DNA of 64,000 nt from assembly GCF_003851685.1 (NCBI RefSeq), contig NZ_CP027727.1, positions 2,170,001-2,234,000 on the forward strand, written 5' to 3'. This document shows positions 1-9,560 of this stretch, in pieces. This DNA is from Pseudomonas sp. R5-89-07 (GTDB lineage Bacteria > Pseudomonadota > Gammaproteobacteria > Pseudomonadales > Pseudomonadaceae). Positions within the stretch are counted from its first letter, which is position 1. Each line of letters starts with the position of its first letter. The notes under the pieces are model-generated. The model was not told the origin of the DNA. It was given only the letters and a program-made list of their open reading frames with translations, and made no database searches. A program made the translations under genes and the position numbers.

Positions 1-2
1 CG

Positions 3-2360
3 GTGATCTCCTGGCTGACCGAGGACATGAAGGCCGCCACGGTGATTTTTTCCATGGTGATGCTGTCGACCTTGCTGCGCTTCTGGCAGGAGGCCAAATC
101 GAACAAGGCCGCTGACGCCTTGAAAGCCATGGTCAGCAACACGGCCACGGTGTTGCGCCGGGACGCGGCCAAGCGCCTTGAACTGCCGATCAAGCAACTG
201 GTGCCAGGCGATCTGATCGTACTGTCGGCCGGTGACATGATTCCCGCCGATTGCCGCGTACTCAGTGCCAAGGACCTGTTCGTCAGCCAGGCGGCAATGA
301 CTGGCGAATCAATGCCGGTGGAGAAGTTCGTGCAGCAGCAGGATGCCGATGCGCGCAACCCACTGGACCTGGAAAATATCCTGTTCATGGGCACCAATGT
401 GGTGTCCGGCGCCGCCACTGCGGTGATTCTGGCCACTGGCAACAGCACCTATTTCGGTGCGTTGGCGCAACGCGTCACGGCGACCGACCGTGCCACCACC
501 TCGTTCCAGCATGGGGTCAACAAGGTCAGCTGGCTGCTGATCCGCTTCATGTTCGTGATGGCGCCGCTGGTATTGTTCATCAACGGGTTCACCAAGGGCG
601 ACTGGACCGAAGCCTTGCTGTTCGCGCTGTCGATCGCCGTGGGCCTTACCCCCGAAATGCTGCCGATGATCGTCACCTCGACGCTGGCCAAGGGCGCGGT
701 GTTCCTGTCGCGCAAGAAGGTCATCGTCAAGCGCCTGGACGCGATCCAGAACTTCGGCGCCATGGATGTGTTGTGCACGGACAAGACCGGCACGCTGACG
801 CAGGATCGGATTTTCCTGGCGCGCCATGTGGATGTGTGGGGGCAGGAATCCGAGGATGTGCTGGAAATGGCCTATCTCAACAGCTACTACCAGACCGGTT
901 TGAAAAACCTGCTGGACGTGGCGGTGCTCGAGCACGTCGAAATCCATCGTGAATTGAAAGTGGGTACCGCGTTTCAGAAGATCGATGAGATTCCCTTCGA
1001 CTTCAATCGCCGCCGCATGTCGGTCGTGGTTGCCGAGCAGAACCAGCCGCACTTGTTGATCTGCAAGGGTGCGGTTGAGGAGATTCTGTCGGTGTGCAGC
1101 ACCGTGCGTCACGGCGAGGTCAACGAGGCGTTGACGGACGATCTGCTGGCGCGCATTCGCCAGGTCACCGCAGCGTTCAACGAAGAAGGCCTGCGCGTAG
1201 TAGCCGTGGCCGCGCAACCGATGGCGTCGGGTCGCGACACCTACAGCCTGGCGGACGAAAACGACCTGACCCTGATCGGTTATGTGGCCTTCCTTGACCC
1301 ACCCAAGGAAAGCACCGCGCCGGCGCTCAAGGCGCTGAAGGCCCATGGCGTCGCGGTCAAAGTGCTGACGGGCGACAACGAGCTGGTTACCGCGAAAATC
1401 TGCCGTGAAGTGGGCCTGGAGCAACAAGGGCTGCTGATGGGCAACGCCATCGAAGGCATGACCGACGCCGAGCTGGCCCTGGCCGTGGAAACCACCAACG
1501 TGTTTGCCAAGCTCACGCCCAGCCACAAGGAGCGCATCGTGCGCCTGCTCAAGGCCAACGGGCATGTGGTCGGGTTCATGGGCGACGGCATTAACGATGC
1601 GCCGGCACTGCGTACGGCCGATATCGGTATCTCGGTGGACAGCGCGGTGGACATCGCCAAGGAAGCGGCTGACATCATCCTGCTGGAAAAAAGCCTGATG
1701 ATCCTGGAGGAGGGCGTGCTGGAAGGCCGACGCACCTTCGCCAACATGCTCAAGTACATCAAGATGACCGCCAGTTCCAACTTCGGCAACGTGTTCTCAG
1801 TGCTGGTGGCGAGTGCGTTTATCCCGTTTTTGCCGATGCTGCCGATGCACCTGCTGGTGCAGAACCTGCTGTATGACATCTCGCAGATCGCGATTCCGTT
1901 CGACAACGTCGACGAGGAGATGCTTGCCAAGCCGCAACGCTGGCAGCCGGGTGATGTGGGGCGGTTCATGTTGTTCTTCGGGCCGATCAGCTCGATCTTC
2001 GACATCACCACGTTCGCACTCATGTGGTATGTGTTCGATGCCAACACCCCGGACCACCAGACCCTGTTCCAGTCGGGCTGGTTCGTGGTGGGGTTGCTCA
2101 CCCAGACCTTGATCGTACACATGATCCGCACCCCGAAAATCCCGTTCCTGCAAAGCCGTGCGGCGCTGCCATTGATGGTGATGACGGGGGTGATCATGGC
2201 CGTCGGCATCTTCCTGCCGATGGGGCCATTGGCGCATTACTTCAAATTGCAGGCACTGCCGTCGCTGTACTTCGTGTTCCTGCCAGTGATTCTGCTGGCT
2301 TACATGGCACTTACCCAGGCGGTGAAGGGCTATTACATCCGTAAGTTTGGCTGGCAGTAA
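3..2360 (+). CDS. mgtA: Magnesium-translocating P-type ATPase, 5'-truncated
   Basis: This is an inner-membrane P3-type ATPase that imports Mg2+ using ATP. The reading frame is open at the window edge; 785 residues are present, against about 900 for MgtA/MgtB, so roughly the first 115 residues lie outside. Visible motifs are TGES (actuator domain, near residue 100), DKTGTLT with the phosphorylated Asp at about 260, TGDN near 455 and GDGINDAP near 527. Hydrophobic segments follow at the C-terminus, ending in GYYIRKFGWQ. The MgtC/SapB gene downstream is a typical partner in magnesium-limitation regulons. The family is clear; the choice between mgtA and mgtB is not. Confidence 0.93.
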   Translation: MISWLTEDMKAATVIFSMVMLSTLLRFWQEAKSNKAADALKAMVSNTATVLRRDAAKRLELPIKQLVPGDLIVLSAGDMIPADCRVLSAKDLFVSQAAMTGESMPVEKFVQQQDADARNPLDLENILFMGTNVVSGAATAVILATGNSTYFGALAQRVTATDRATTSFQHGVNKVSWLLIRFMFVMAPLVLFINGFTKGDWTEALLFALSIAVGLTPEMLPMIVTSTLAKGAVFLSRKKVIVKRLDAIQNFGAMDVLCTDKTGTLTQDRIFLARHVDVWGQESEDVLEMAYLNSYYQTGLKNLLDVAVLEHVEIHRELKVGTAFQKIDEIPFDFNRRRMSVVVAEQNQPHLLICKGAVEEILSVCSTVRHGEVNEALTDDLLARIRQVTAAFNEEGLRVVAVAAQPMASGRDTYSLADENDLTLIGYVAFLDPPKESTAPALKALKAHGVAVKVLTGDNELVTAKICREVGLEQQGLLMGNAIEGMTDAELALAVETTNVFAKLTPSHKERIVRLLKANGHVVGFMGDGINDAPALRTADIGISVDSAVDIAKEAADIILLEKSLMILEEGVLEGRRTFANMLKYIKMTASSNFGNVFSVLVASAFIPFLPMLPMHLLVQNLLYDISQIAIPFDNVDEEMLAKPQRWQPGDVGRFMLFFGPISSIFDITTFALMWYVFDANTPDHQTLFQSGWFVVGLLTQTLIVHMIRTPKIPFLQSRAALPLMVMTGVIMAVGIFLPMGPLAHYFKLQALPSLYFVFLPVILLAYMALTQAVKGYYIRKFGWQ

Positions 2361-2424
2361 CACGTTTTTTCTGCCGGGGGACGGGCTTGCCCTAATGACC
2401 GTTAGCCAAGCGAAAGTGGCCCCC

Positions 2425-2523
2425 TGTAGGAGCGAGCTTGCTCGCGAAAAACCCTTAGGCAACGCGTTCATTCTGGATAAACGCGGTGGCCCTGAGTTCT
2501 CCGCGAGCAAGCTCGCTCCTACA
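2425..2523. repeat. REP doublet (REPIN) between mgtA and the mgtC-like gene
   Basis: A 22-bp sequence starting TGTAGGAGCGAGC at 2425-2446 recurs as its exact reverse complement at 2502-2523, with about 55 bp between. Each copy also holds the internal palindrome GAGCGAGCTTGCTCGC or its complement. This is the arrangement of paired inverted REPs (REPINs) common in intergenic regions of fluorescent pseudomonads, which are moved by a RAYT transposase encoded elsewhere. In RNA the pair would form a long hairpin between the two magnesium genes. No RAYT gene is present in the window. Confidence 0.9.
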
Positions 2524-2606
2524 AAAAGACATTAGGGCTTGCCCGCGATGGGCTCGCACGGATTCGTGGCATTTCCAGTTGCCGCAGCAGTCATGGAGAT
2601 TTTTTT

Positions 2607-3323
2607 ATGCAGGCAATCAACAACATCAACCTCGACTCGCTGGTCGATACCGTCGTCAGTCTCACCGCGGCTTTTATTCTCGGCGGTTTGATCGGCTTCG
2701 AGCGCCAGTACCGCCAACGCACCGCAGGCTTGCGCACGAATGTGCTGGTGGCGGTCGGCGCGGCGATTTTTGTCGACATGGCCAATCGCCTGGGCGGTGC
2801 GGAAGGCGCGGTGCGCGTGGTCGCGTATGTGGTGTCGGGCATCGGGTTTCTGGGGGCCGGGGTGATCATGCGCGAAGAAGGCAATGTGCGCGGGCTCAAC
2901 ACGGCCGCCACCCTCTGGGCATCGGCCGCAGTGGGAGCCTGTGCGGGGGCCGACCTGATCCTTGAGGCGCTGCTGGGGACGCTGTTCGTACTGGCGGCCA
3001 ATACCTTGTTGCGTCCGATCGTCAACAACATCAACCGCCAGCCTTTGGACGTGGTATCGGCCGAGGTCACCAACATCCTCTATGTCATCGCGCGGCGTAG
3101 CCAGCAACAGGCGGTCATGGTGCTGCTGGAAGCCGAGCTGGCGCGATGCAACTACCCGGCCAGCGATGTCGATGTAAGGCCGTTCGGCAGCGAAGAAGTC
3201 GAAATCGAGGCCACCCTGGCTGCGACGTCGGTTGACGGTGATGAGCTGGATGCGTTGGTGGCGCGTATCTCCACCTCCAGCCTGGTAGTGCAGGCGTTCT
3301 GGAGCCCAAGTACTACCGATTGA
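2607..3323 (+). CDS. MgtC/SapB family membrane protein
   Basis: A 238-residue MgtC/SapB family inner-membrane protein, linked in other bacteria to growth at low magnesium and to inhibition of the F1Fo ATPase. The N-terminal half carries several hydrophobic segments and the family signature [20 protein letters not shown] near residues 27-47. The C-terminal 90 residues are soluble and resemble the regulatory domain of long MgtC proteins. The ATG at 2607 follows a GGAG site. It lies 246 bp after the Mg2+ ATPase on the same strand, with a REPIN between, so co-regulation is likely but a single transcript is uncertain. Confidence 0.88.
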   Translation: MQAINNINLDSLVDTVVSLTAAFILGGLIGFERQYRQRTAGLRTNVLVAVGAAIFVDMANRLGGAEGAVRVVAYVVSGIGFLGAGVIMREEGNVRGLNTAATLWASAAVGACAGADLILEALLGTLFVLAANTLLRPIVNNINRQPLDVVSAEVTNILYVIARRSQQQAVMVLLEAELARCNYPASDVDVRPFGSEEVEIEATLAATSVDGDELDALVARISTSSLVVQAFWSPSTTD

Positions 3324-3618
3324 CTCAACTGCATACCCCCTCGAGACAATACCTCTCAGGATTTTTCCGGGAAAAAATCCTACAAGTAGTCAGGATTATC
3401 CCTTCAATCAAAACGTCATTGCATTGCTAAGGTTGCGCACTTACGGCTGGCCGCTCATTCGCTTCTGGCCGTCAGATGATGTTGGAATGCAAGGGGCCAG
3501 GTGAAATGCCGATTATCGTCCTGGGAGCGCGCAGTGCCGTTTGTCGGGACTGTCATTTCTCACAGGTGCCGAGGTCCCATTTGATATGTAAGGGTACGTT
3601 GACCGCCTAGGGGTATGT
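3324..3618. other. Intergenic region upstream of the two-component system
   Basis: These 295 bp separate the mgtC-like gene from the response regulator and presumably hold the promoter of the regulator-kinase pair. The only structure seen is an AT-rich inverted repeat at 3358-3381, listed separately. No small ORF with a convincing ribosome binding site was found. Confidence 0.5.
3358..3381. repeat. AT-rich inverted repeat after the mgtC-like gene
   Basis: The sequence AGGATTTTT-CCGGG-AAAAAATCCT is a near-perfect inverted repeat 35 bp beyond the mgtC-like stop codon. It may be a bidirectional terminator of unusually low GC content or a regulator site for the downstream two-component operon. 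The sequence does not decide between these. Confidence 0.4.
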
Positions 3619-4245
3619 ATGAGCAAAGCATTAATTGTGGATGACCATCCGTTTATACGTGCGACGGTCAAGCATTTGCTGAAGTTGGAAGGATTCGATG
3701 AAATTTATCAGGCGGGTGACGGTGCGGATGCAATGCAATTGGCGCGCGAGCAACGTCCCGAACTGATCATCCTTGACCTGGCGATGCCCAAGCTGGGAGG
3801 GTTGGAGGTTATCAGTCGAATCAAGACCCTGGGCCTGCCATGCAGGATCCTGGTGTTGACCTCTTACCTGGCCGTATTTTTTTCCACCCGTTGCATGCGG
3901 GCCGGAGCCATGGGGTTCGTGGCCAAGACCGGCGAGCTGGACGAACTGCAAAAGGCCATCAGAGCGATCCAGTCAGGCTACAGCTGTTTCCCAAGCCTGC
4001 CGACCAGTTCGGTACGCCGTGACGATCTGCAAGAGACAGAGCGGCAGATGATCGACTGCCTGTCGGATCGTGAGTTGACCGTATTACAGAAGCTGGCCCT
4101 GGGGCTGGGCAACAAGGAAATTGCCGAAGACATGCTACTGAGCCATAAGACTATCAGCACCTACAAGACACGCCTCAAGGAGAAGTTACGTATGTCGTCA
4201 GTGGTGCATCTGTCCAAATTTGCCCAGCGCAATCATCTGATCTGA
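3619..4245 (+). CDS. NarL/BvgA-type response regulator
   Basis: A 208-residue response regulator: N-terminal receiver (residues 1-120) and C-terminal LuxR-type helix-turn-helix (about 145-205, SDRELTVLQKLALGLGNKEI). The acidic pair D8/D9, phospho-acceptor D53 (LILDLAMPK) and conserved K near 102 (VAKTGE) are all present, so it should be phosphorylatable. ATG at 3619 follows AGGGG. It lies 9 bp upstream of a BvgS-like hybrid kinase, so it is most likely the output of that kinase, as BvgA is of BvgS. The regulated genes cannot be read from sequence. Confidence 0.9.
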   Translation: MSKALIVDDHPFIRATVKHLLKLEGFDEIYQAGDGADAMQLAREQRPELIILDLAMPKLGGLEVISRIKTLGLPCRILVLTSYLAVFFSTRCMRAGAMGFVAKTGELDELQKAIRAIQSGYSCFPSLPTSSVRRDDLQETERQMIDCLSDRELTVLQKLALGLGNKEIAEDMLLSHKTISTYKTRLKEKLRMSSVVHLSKFAQRNHLI

Positions 4246-4254
4246 TCATTTTAA

Positions 4255-7200
4255 ATGACCGCCGTCGCGTTCAAGCGGTTCGCCACGATCCTCTGGTTGA
4301 GCCTGTTGCCCATGGTCGCGATGGCCTTTGATGAGCCCAACGTCTTGCGACTGTTGGGCCATTCTCGTATTGAGCCGCCCATCGTCACGCTGCAAGAGGC
4401 TGACTGGCGCTGGTTGCGCGAACGGCGCAGGTTGCTGATGGGGGTGTCCGCTCCCGATTACGCCCCCTTTGACCTGACCAATAACCGTGAAGAACTCGAA
4501 GGCATTACCGCCGATTTTGCAGCGCTGGTCAGCCAGGCCCTGAATATCACCATCGAGGTGCGGTGTTACGAAACCCGCGATGAAGTGATTGAAGCCCTCA
4601 AGCGTGGCGACGTGGATTTCCTCGGCTCGGCCAATGGTTATGAAGCGGCCGACCCGCAACTGGTCTTGTCCCGCTCGTACGCCAATGATCAACCCACCCT
4701 GGTGACCCGCACCAACGACAGCCAGGCGCTGAGCGATGACTTGGCGGGCAAGCGCGTGGCGATGCTTTATCACTATCTGCAGCCTGAGGTGGTACGGGCT
4801 TTCTACCCCAAAGCCCAGGTGGAGCTGTTCTCTTCGGCCTTCGAGGCTATTGGCGCGGTGGCGTTTGGCCGCGCCGATGTGTATCTGGGCGATGCCATCA
4901 GCACCAATTACCTGATCAACCGCAACCAGCTCAATATCGTGCGCATGGCAGATTTTTCCACCCTCGAAGTCAACCCGTTTGCCTTTGCGTTCACCCGGCA
5001 GAATAGGCGGCTGCCGCCGATCATCAATGCGGCGCTGGAAGCGATTCCCGCAGGTGAACAGATGGAAATATTGCGCCGCTGGAGCGGCGGCAACCTGGGC
5101 ATTGTCGGCGCCGGTCGGTTGCACCTGAGTGCCAGCGAACAGCGCTGGCTCCTCAAGCATCCACGGGTCAAGGTCGCGGTGCTCGACAAACTCCTGCCGC
5201 TGTCAGTCATCGATGACCAGGGGCAGTTCGAAGGATTGAGTGCCGAGGTGCTGTCACGTGTCAGCCTGCGTACCGGCTTGAAGTTCGACGTGGTGCGAGG
5301 CAGCTCGATACCAAGCCAGATCGAACAGGTCAGCGTGGGCGCAGCGGATATGCTGGCGGTCGTGACCCCCAGTGTCGAACGCGCCGAAAAGGTACGGTTT
5401 ACCCGGCCCTACCTGACCAACGCTCTGGTGCTGGTAACCCGAGGTGATGAACACAGCCCGGTCACGTTGGAAGATATGGTCGGTAAGCGCCTGGCGATGA
5501 TCAGCGGCAACGGACTGCGCGATACCCTCACGCGGGACTTTCCCGGCATCCTGTTTATCGATGTAGAAAGCGCGGAACAGGCGATGGCGATGGTGGCGCG
5601 AGGCGAAGCGGAAGGCGCCGTCAATTCGCTGATCAGTGCGCGCTATATGATCGCCCGGTATTACCGCGACCGGTTGCGCATCACCAGCACGGTGGGTTCG
5701 GACCCTGCGCGCATCACGTTCGGGGTCAACCGCAGTCAGTTGGAGCTTTATTCGATCCTCGACAAGGCGCTGCTGAGCATTACCCCGCAGGAAATGGACG
5801 AGATGATCGGCCAATGGCGCAGCGAGTTGATCATCGAAGACAGTTATTGGCTGCGCCACCGCAACGTGATCATCCAGGGGTTCGGGCTGGCCGCGCTGTT
5901 ACTGATCGTCACGCTGAGCTGGGCCATCTACTTGCGCGGCCTGATTCGCAAGCGCGTCCAGGCCGAACGGGCGTTGAGCGACCAGATGCGCTTTATGAGC
6001 GTATTGATCGACGGCACCCCACACCCGATTTACGTGCGCGACCGGCAGGGGCGATTGATGGCCTGCAACAACGCTTACCTGGACGTATTTGGCTATAAGC
6101 TCGAAGACGTAATCGGCAAAACCGTGGTGGAAACCGATGCCGGTAACCTGCCACAAGCTCAGTCGTTTCAACAGGATTACCTGCGCTTGATGGCAGACGG
6201 CGAGCCGCAGATTCATGACCGTATACTCAAGCTGCCCACTGGCGAGGCCCTGACCATCTACCAGTGGATGCTGCCCTACCGCGACGGTGACGAGAAAGTG
6301 GTGGGCATGATTGCCGGCTGGGTGGATGTCAGCGAACGCCAACAGTTGTTGGGGCAGTTGCAGGAAGCCAAGGACGACGCCGACGCCGCCAGCCGGGCCA
6401 AGACCACCTTTCTGGCGACCATGAGCCATGAGATTCGCACGCCGATGAACGCGGTGATCGGCATGATCGAGCTGGCCCTGAAGAATGCCGAGCAGGGCGT
6501 GGCTGACCGGGATGCCCTGGAGGTGGCGTCGGAGGCTTCGCGTGGCATGCTGGAGTTGATCGGCGATATTCTCGACATCGCGCGGATCGAGTCCGGTCAT
6601 CTGTCGTTGGCCCTGGAACCGGCCAATCTGCACGAATTACTGACCTCGGTGGCGCGGGTGTTCGAAGGTCTGGCGCGGGCCAAGGGGTTGGCACTGCAGG
6701 TTGAACTTGATCCGTTGATCGACCGCGTGGTTCTGATTGACCCATTGCGATTCAAGCAGGTGGTATCGAATCTGCTGAGCAACGCCATCAAGTTCACCCA
6801 CCAGGGCCAGGTCACGCTCGGCGCTCATGCGGCATTCGAAGGCGAGCACCTGGGGCTGCGATTATGGGTGCAGGACACCGGCATTGGCATCAGTGCCCAA
6901 GACCAGCTGCGCCTGTTCAGCCCGTTTATCCAGGCCGGCAACGGTGAGCAGTCGGCACGTAGCGGCTCCGGCCTGGGGTTGGTGATCAGCCGCAACTTGT
7001 GCGAAATGATGGAGGGCCGGCTGCACTTGAGCAGTGTGCTGGGGCAGGGCACGCGTGTAGATGTGACGCTGGCTCTGGTCATGACCGCGATACTGGCGCA
7101 GGAGGGGGCGCCGGCGAATGCTTCGGTATCGCCGCCCCAGGGCCTGAGTATTCTGGTGGTGGACGACTACCCGGCCAACCGTTTGCTGCTGGCTCGACAG

Positions 7201-7869
7201 TTGAGTTTCCTGGGCCACCGTATCACCACGGCCGAGGACGGAGTTGAGGGGCTCGAGCTATGGCGTGCCGGGCAGTTCGATGGCGTGATCACCGATTGCA
7301 ATATGCCGTTCAAGAATGGCTACCAGTTGGCCCAGGACATCCGCGTATTGGAACGTGAACGAGGCCTGGCGCCATGCCTGCTCTTGGGGTTCACCGCCAA
7401 TGCCCAACCCGAGGAGGCCGAGCGCTGTCGGCAAGCCGGTATGGATGGATGCCTGTTCAAGCCCACCGGGCTTGACGATTTGCGCGTGGCGCTGGCATCG
7501 CGCTCCACTTACGCCCTCAGCCCTGAACCTGCGGCATTTGATTTGAGTACCTTGATCGTGTTGACCGGGGAGGATCATCACGCGCTCACCGAGCTGTTGA
7601 TACCTTTGCTCGACAGCCTGGAGGCGGATCGGGCGCTACTCCCGGCGCTGCGACACAAGGCTGACTTCGCCACGCTGCACGATCTTGCACATCGCGCCAA
7701 GGGCGGAGCGCGAATGGTCAAGGCACACGCGTTGATCGCTCGCTGTGAAGCGCTGGAGGCCGTCTGTGAAAGGCAAGATCGCAACGCGCTGGGGGCTGTG
7801 ATCGATGAGGTGGAGGTGGCGATCATCGCTTTGCATGAGGGGCTGAGCCTTCATTGCAATCAGACTTGA
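4255..7869 (+). CDS. BvgS-like hybrid sensor histidine kinase
   Basis: A 1204-residue inner-membrane phosphorelay kinase. In order: signal peptide (1-24), two periplasmic SBP_bac_3 'Venus flytrap' domains (about 55-275 and 300-520), one membrane segment near 545-565, a PAS domain (about 580-700), a HisKA domain with H725 in MSHEIRTPMN, a HATPase domain with LSNAIKF near 842 and a GSGLGL box, a receiver with D1014 (ITDCNMP), and a C-terminal Hpt domain with H1146 (LAHRAKGGA). All phosphotransfer residues are intact. This is the BvgS architecture; ligands of such flytrap domains are often small acids. It lies directly downstream of its probable partner regulator. Confidence 0.93.
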   Translation: MTAVAFKRFATILWLSLLPMVAMAFDEPNVLRLLGHSRIEPPIVTLQEADWRWLRERRRLLMGVSAPDYAPFDLTNNREELEGITADFAALVSQALNITIEVRCYETRDEVIEALKRGDVDFLGSANGYEAADPQLVLSRSYANDQPTLVTRTNDSQALSDDLAGKRVAMLYHYLQPEVVRAFYPKAQVELFSSAFEAIGAVAFGRADVYLGDAISTNYLINRNQLNIVRMADFSTLEVNPFAFAFTRQNRRLPPIINAALEAIPAGEQMEILRRWSGGNLGIVGAGRLHLSASEQRWLLKHPRVKVAVLDKLLPLSVIDDQGQFEGLSAEVLSRVSLRTGLKFDVVRGSSIPSQIEQVSVGAADMLAVVTPSVERAEKVRFTRPYLTNALVLVTRGDEHSPVTLEDMVGKRLAMISGNGLRDTLTRDFPGILFIDVESAEQAMAMVARGEAEGAVNSLISARYMIARYYRDRLRITSTVGSDPARITFGVNRSQLELYSILDKALLSITPQEMDEMIGQWRSELIIEDSYWLRHRNVIIQGFGLAALLLIVTLSWAIYLRGLIRKRVQAERALSDQMRFMSVLIDGTPHPIYVRDRQGRLMACNNAYLDVFGYKLEDVIGKTVVETDAGNLPQAQSFQQDYLRLMADGEPQIHDRILKLPTGEALTIYQWMLPYRDGDEKVVGMIAGWVDVSERQQLLGQLQEAKDDADAASRAKTTFLATMSHEIRTPMNAVIGMIELALKNAEQGVADRDALEVASEASRGMLELIGDILDIARIESGHLSLALEPANLHELLTSVARVFEGLARAKGLALQVELDPLIDRVVLIDPLRFKQVVSNLLSNAIKFTHQGQVTLGAHAAFEGEHLGLRLWVQDTGIGISAQDQLRLFSPFIQAGNGEQSARSGSGLGLVISRNLCEMMEGRLHLSSVLGQGTRVDVTLALVMTAILAQEGAPANASVSPPQGLSILVVDDYPANRLLLARQLSFLGHRITTAEDGVEGLELWRAGQFDGVITDCNMPFKNGYQLAQDIRVLERERGLAPCLLLGFTANAQPEEAERCRQAGMDGCLFKPTGLDDLRVALASRSTYALSPEPAAFDLSTLIVLTGEDHHALTELLIPLLDSLEADRALLPALRHKADFATLHDLAHRAKGGARMVKAHALIARCEALEAVCERQDRNALGAVIDEVEVAIIALHEGLSLHCNQT

Positions 7870-8002
7870 TCCCAATGACGGCCATCCGCAGATTTTGGGA
7901 GAAGTCCTACGCGATGGGGGAACATGCCTGATTTTGTCGGCGCGGTATGTCTGGAAAATGGGCGACGCTCACTGACGAGCGCTGCCTGCCCAGGGGTTTG
8001 CC

Positions 8003-8425
8003 ATGCCGAACAAAGCACTGACCATCCTGATTGCCGATGACCTGCACTTGCAACGCCTGTACATCGAAAAAATGCTTAACCAGTTGGGGTATTACCGGAT
8101 TGTGCCGGTGCAAACCTTTGAAGAGGTGCAGATTCTCACCGCGATTCCGGCCGACCCCTTCGACGTACTGATCATCAATGCCGGGCTGGCGGCCCATACG
8201 AGTGGGCCCCATCCTCAGGTTCGTCATGTATTGGTATACGACAACCTTGACCTGGCTAATCCCGCCGGCGCAATGCCGACGGTAGCGGTACGCCTGCCGG
8301 GCGTGCCAGACAACGTCAACCTCGAACATTTCATGGACATCATCGATCCACCCAAGGCCAGGACCGGCTTGCGGGTGCTGCCGTGGTTGAGGGCGTTGTC
8401 CCGCCAGCCGCTGGCCGGAGTCTAG
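8003..8425 (+). CDS. Degenerate receiver-like protein without phospho-acceptor Asp
   Basis: A 140-residue protein with only a receiver-like fold. The N-terminal strand ILIADD carries an acidic pair, and the spacing to the next hydrophobic strand matches a receiver. Where the acceptor Asp should be, the sequence reads DVLIINAGL (Asn), and the usual switch Lys region reads VAVRLPG. There is no DNA-binding output domain. ATG at 8003 follows AGGGG. It sits 133 bp after the BvgS-like kinase on the same strand, so it may modulate that relay, for instance by docking without being phosphorylated. Its stop codon overlaps that of the converging DAHP synthase gene at a CTAG. Confidence 0.7.
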   Translation: MPNKALTILIADDLHLQRLYIEKMLNQLGYYRIVPVQTFEEVQILTAIPADPFDVLIINAGLAAHTSGPHPQVRHVLVYDNLDLANPAGAMPTVAVRLPGVPDNVNLEHFMDIIDPPKARTGLRVLPWLRALSRQPLAGV

Positions 8426-9513
8426 TCCAGCGCCGGCGCCATGTTGCTGTGTCCACGAAGGCGCTCGGCGGCATTGCGCAGCAACTGCTCGGTGCCCGCC
8501 CAACCCAGGCAACCATCAGTCACCGACACGCCGTATTTCATTGACGGGCTCAGAGGCTGGCAACCCTCGAACAGGTGGCTTTCAAGCATCATGCCGATCA
8601 ACGACGTATCGCCCCGCAAGCGTTGCTCCAGCACCTCGCTGAACACCGCTGGCTGGCGCAGCGGGTCTTTGCCGCTGTTGGCGTGGCTGCAATCGACCAT
8701 GATGCGTGCCGCTACCTTGGACTTGGCCAGGTCGTGTTTCACCTGGGACACACTCTGGGCATCGTAGTTTGGCCCGCGGTGACCGCCGCGCAGTACCAGG
8801 TGGGTGTCGGGGTTGCCGGGAGTCTGGATGATTGCAGGATGCCCCTGGCCGTCGACGCCGAAGTGACGGTGTGGGTGCGAAGCCGAGCGCATCGCGTCAC
8901 AGGCAATCGCGACGCCGCCGTCGGTACCGTTTTTGAAGCCTACGGGCATGCCCAGGCCGCTGGCCATTTCGCGGTGGATCTGCGACTCGGTGGTGCGCGC
9001 GCCAATGGCGACCCAACTGAGCAGGTCATCGAAGTAGCCGGCGGCCATGGGTTGCAACAGCTCGGTGGCGACCGGCAAGCCCAGGCGCAGCATTTCGCGC
9101 ATCAGTTCACGGGACAGGGTGAGGCCCGCGGCCATGTCATCGCTGCCATCGAGGTGCGGATCGTAAGCCAGGCCTTTCCAGCCAATGGTGGTGCGGGGTT
9201 TTTCGACGTAGGCGCGGATGACCAGCAGCATCTGGTCGCTGACTTCAAGCGCCAGCTTCTTCAGATTGCGCGCGTATTCCATGGCCGATTGTGGATCGTG
9301 TATCGAGCATGGGCCGACAATCACCAGCAAGCGTGAATCCTCACCATTGAGGATGGCGCGCACGGCTTGGCGGTGGGTGTGCACCTGTTCGTTGAGGAAC
9401 GGGCTGAGGGGCAGTTGATGCTTGAGTTCCATGGCGCTGGGCAGGCGCTGGGTCAAGGCTTCATTGGCACTGTTGAGGGTAGAGACGGGCAAAGCGGCGA
9501 CAGAGGCGTTCAT
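8422..9513 (-). CDS. aroF: Class I 3-deoxy-7-phosphoheptulonate (DAHP) synthase
   Basis: Condenses phosphoenolpyruvate and erythrose 4-phosphate, the first step of the shikimate pathway to Phe, Tyr and Trp. The 363-residue protein shows the class I signatures LVIVGPCSIHDP near residue 60, GARTTESQIHRE near 170, VGFKNGTDG near 190 and ADCSHxNSxK-like VDCSHANSGKDP near 275. I chose the ATG at 9513, preceded by AGGA; an in-frame extension to 9579 is possible but would run into the upstream leader peptide gene. Two leader peptides and an intrinsic terminator lie upstream. The isozyme (AroF, G or H type) cannot be fixed by eye, so the symbol is provisional. Confidence 0.92.
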   Translation of the reverse strand: MNASVAALPVSTLNSANEALTQRLPSAMELKHQLPLSPFLNEQVHTHRQAVRAILNGEDSRLLVIVGPCSIHDPQSAMEYARNLKKLALEVSDQMLLVIRAYVEKPRTTIGWKGLAYDPHLDGSDDMAAGLTLSRELMREMLRLGLPVATELLQPMAAGYFDDLLSWVAIGARTTESQIHREMASGLGMPVGFKNGTDGGVAIACDAMRSASHPHRHFGVDGQGHPAIIQTPGNPDTHLVLRGGHRGPNYDAQSVSQVKHDLAKSKVAARIMVDCSHANSGKDPLRQPAVFSEVLEQRLRGDTSLIGMMLESHLFEGCQPLSPSMKYGVSVTDGCLGWAGTEQLLRNAAERLRGHSNMAPALD

Positions 9514-9560
9514 ATTCAAGGTTTCCTGGGCAAGCGGCGGGCAATTCCCGCGCGCCTGGC

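Noticed and set aside
309..1565. A 418-codon open frame on the minus strand inside the Mg2+ ATPase
   Set aside because: It lies entirely opposite an intact, motif-bearing gene and its product is rich in His, Gln and Arg, typical of antisense frames in GC-rich DNA.
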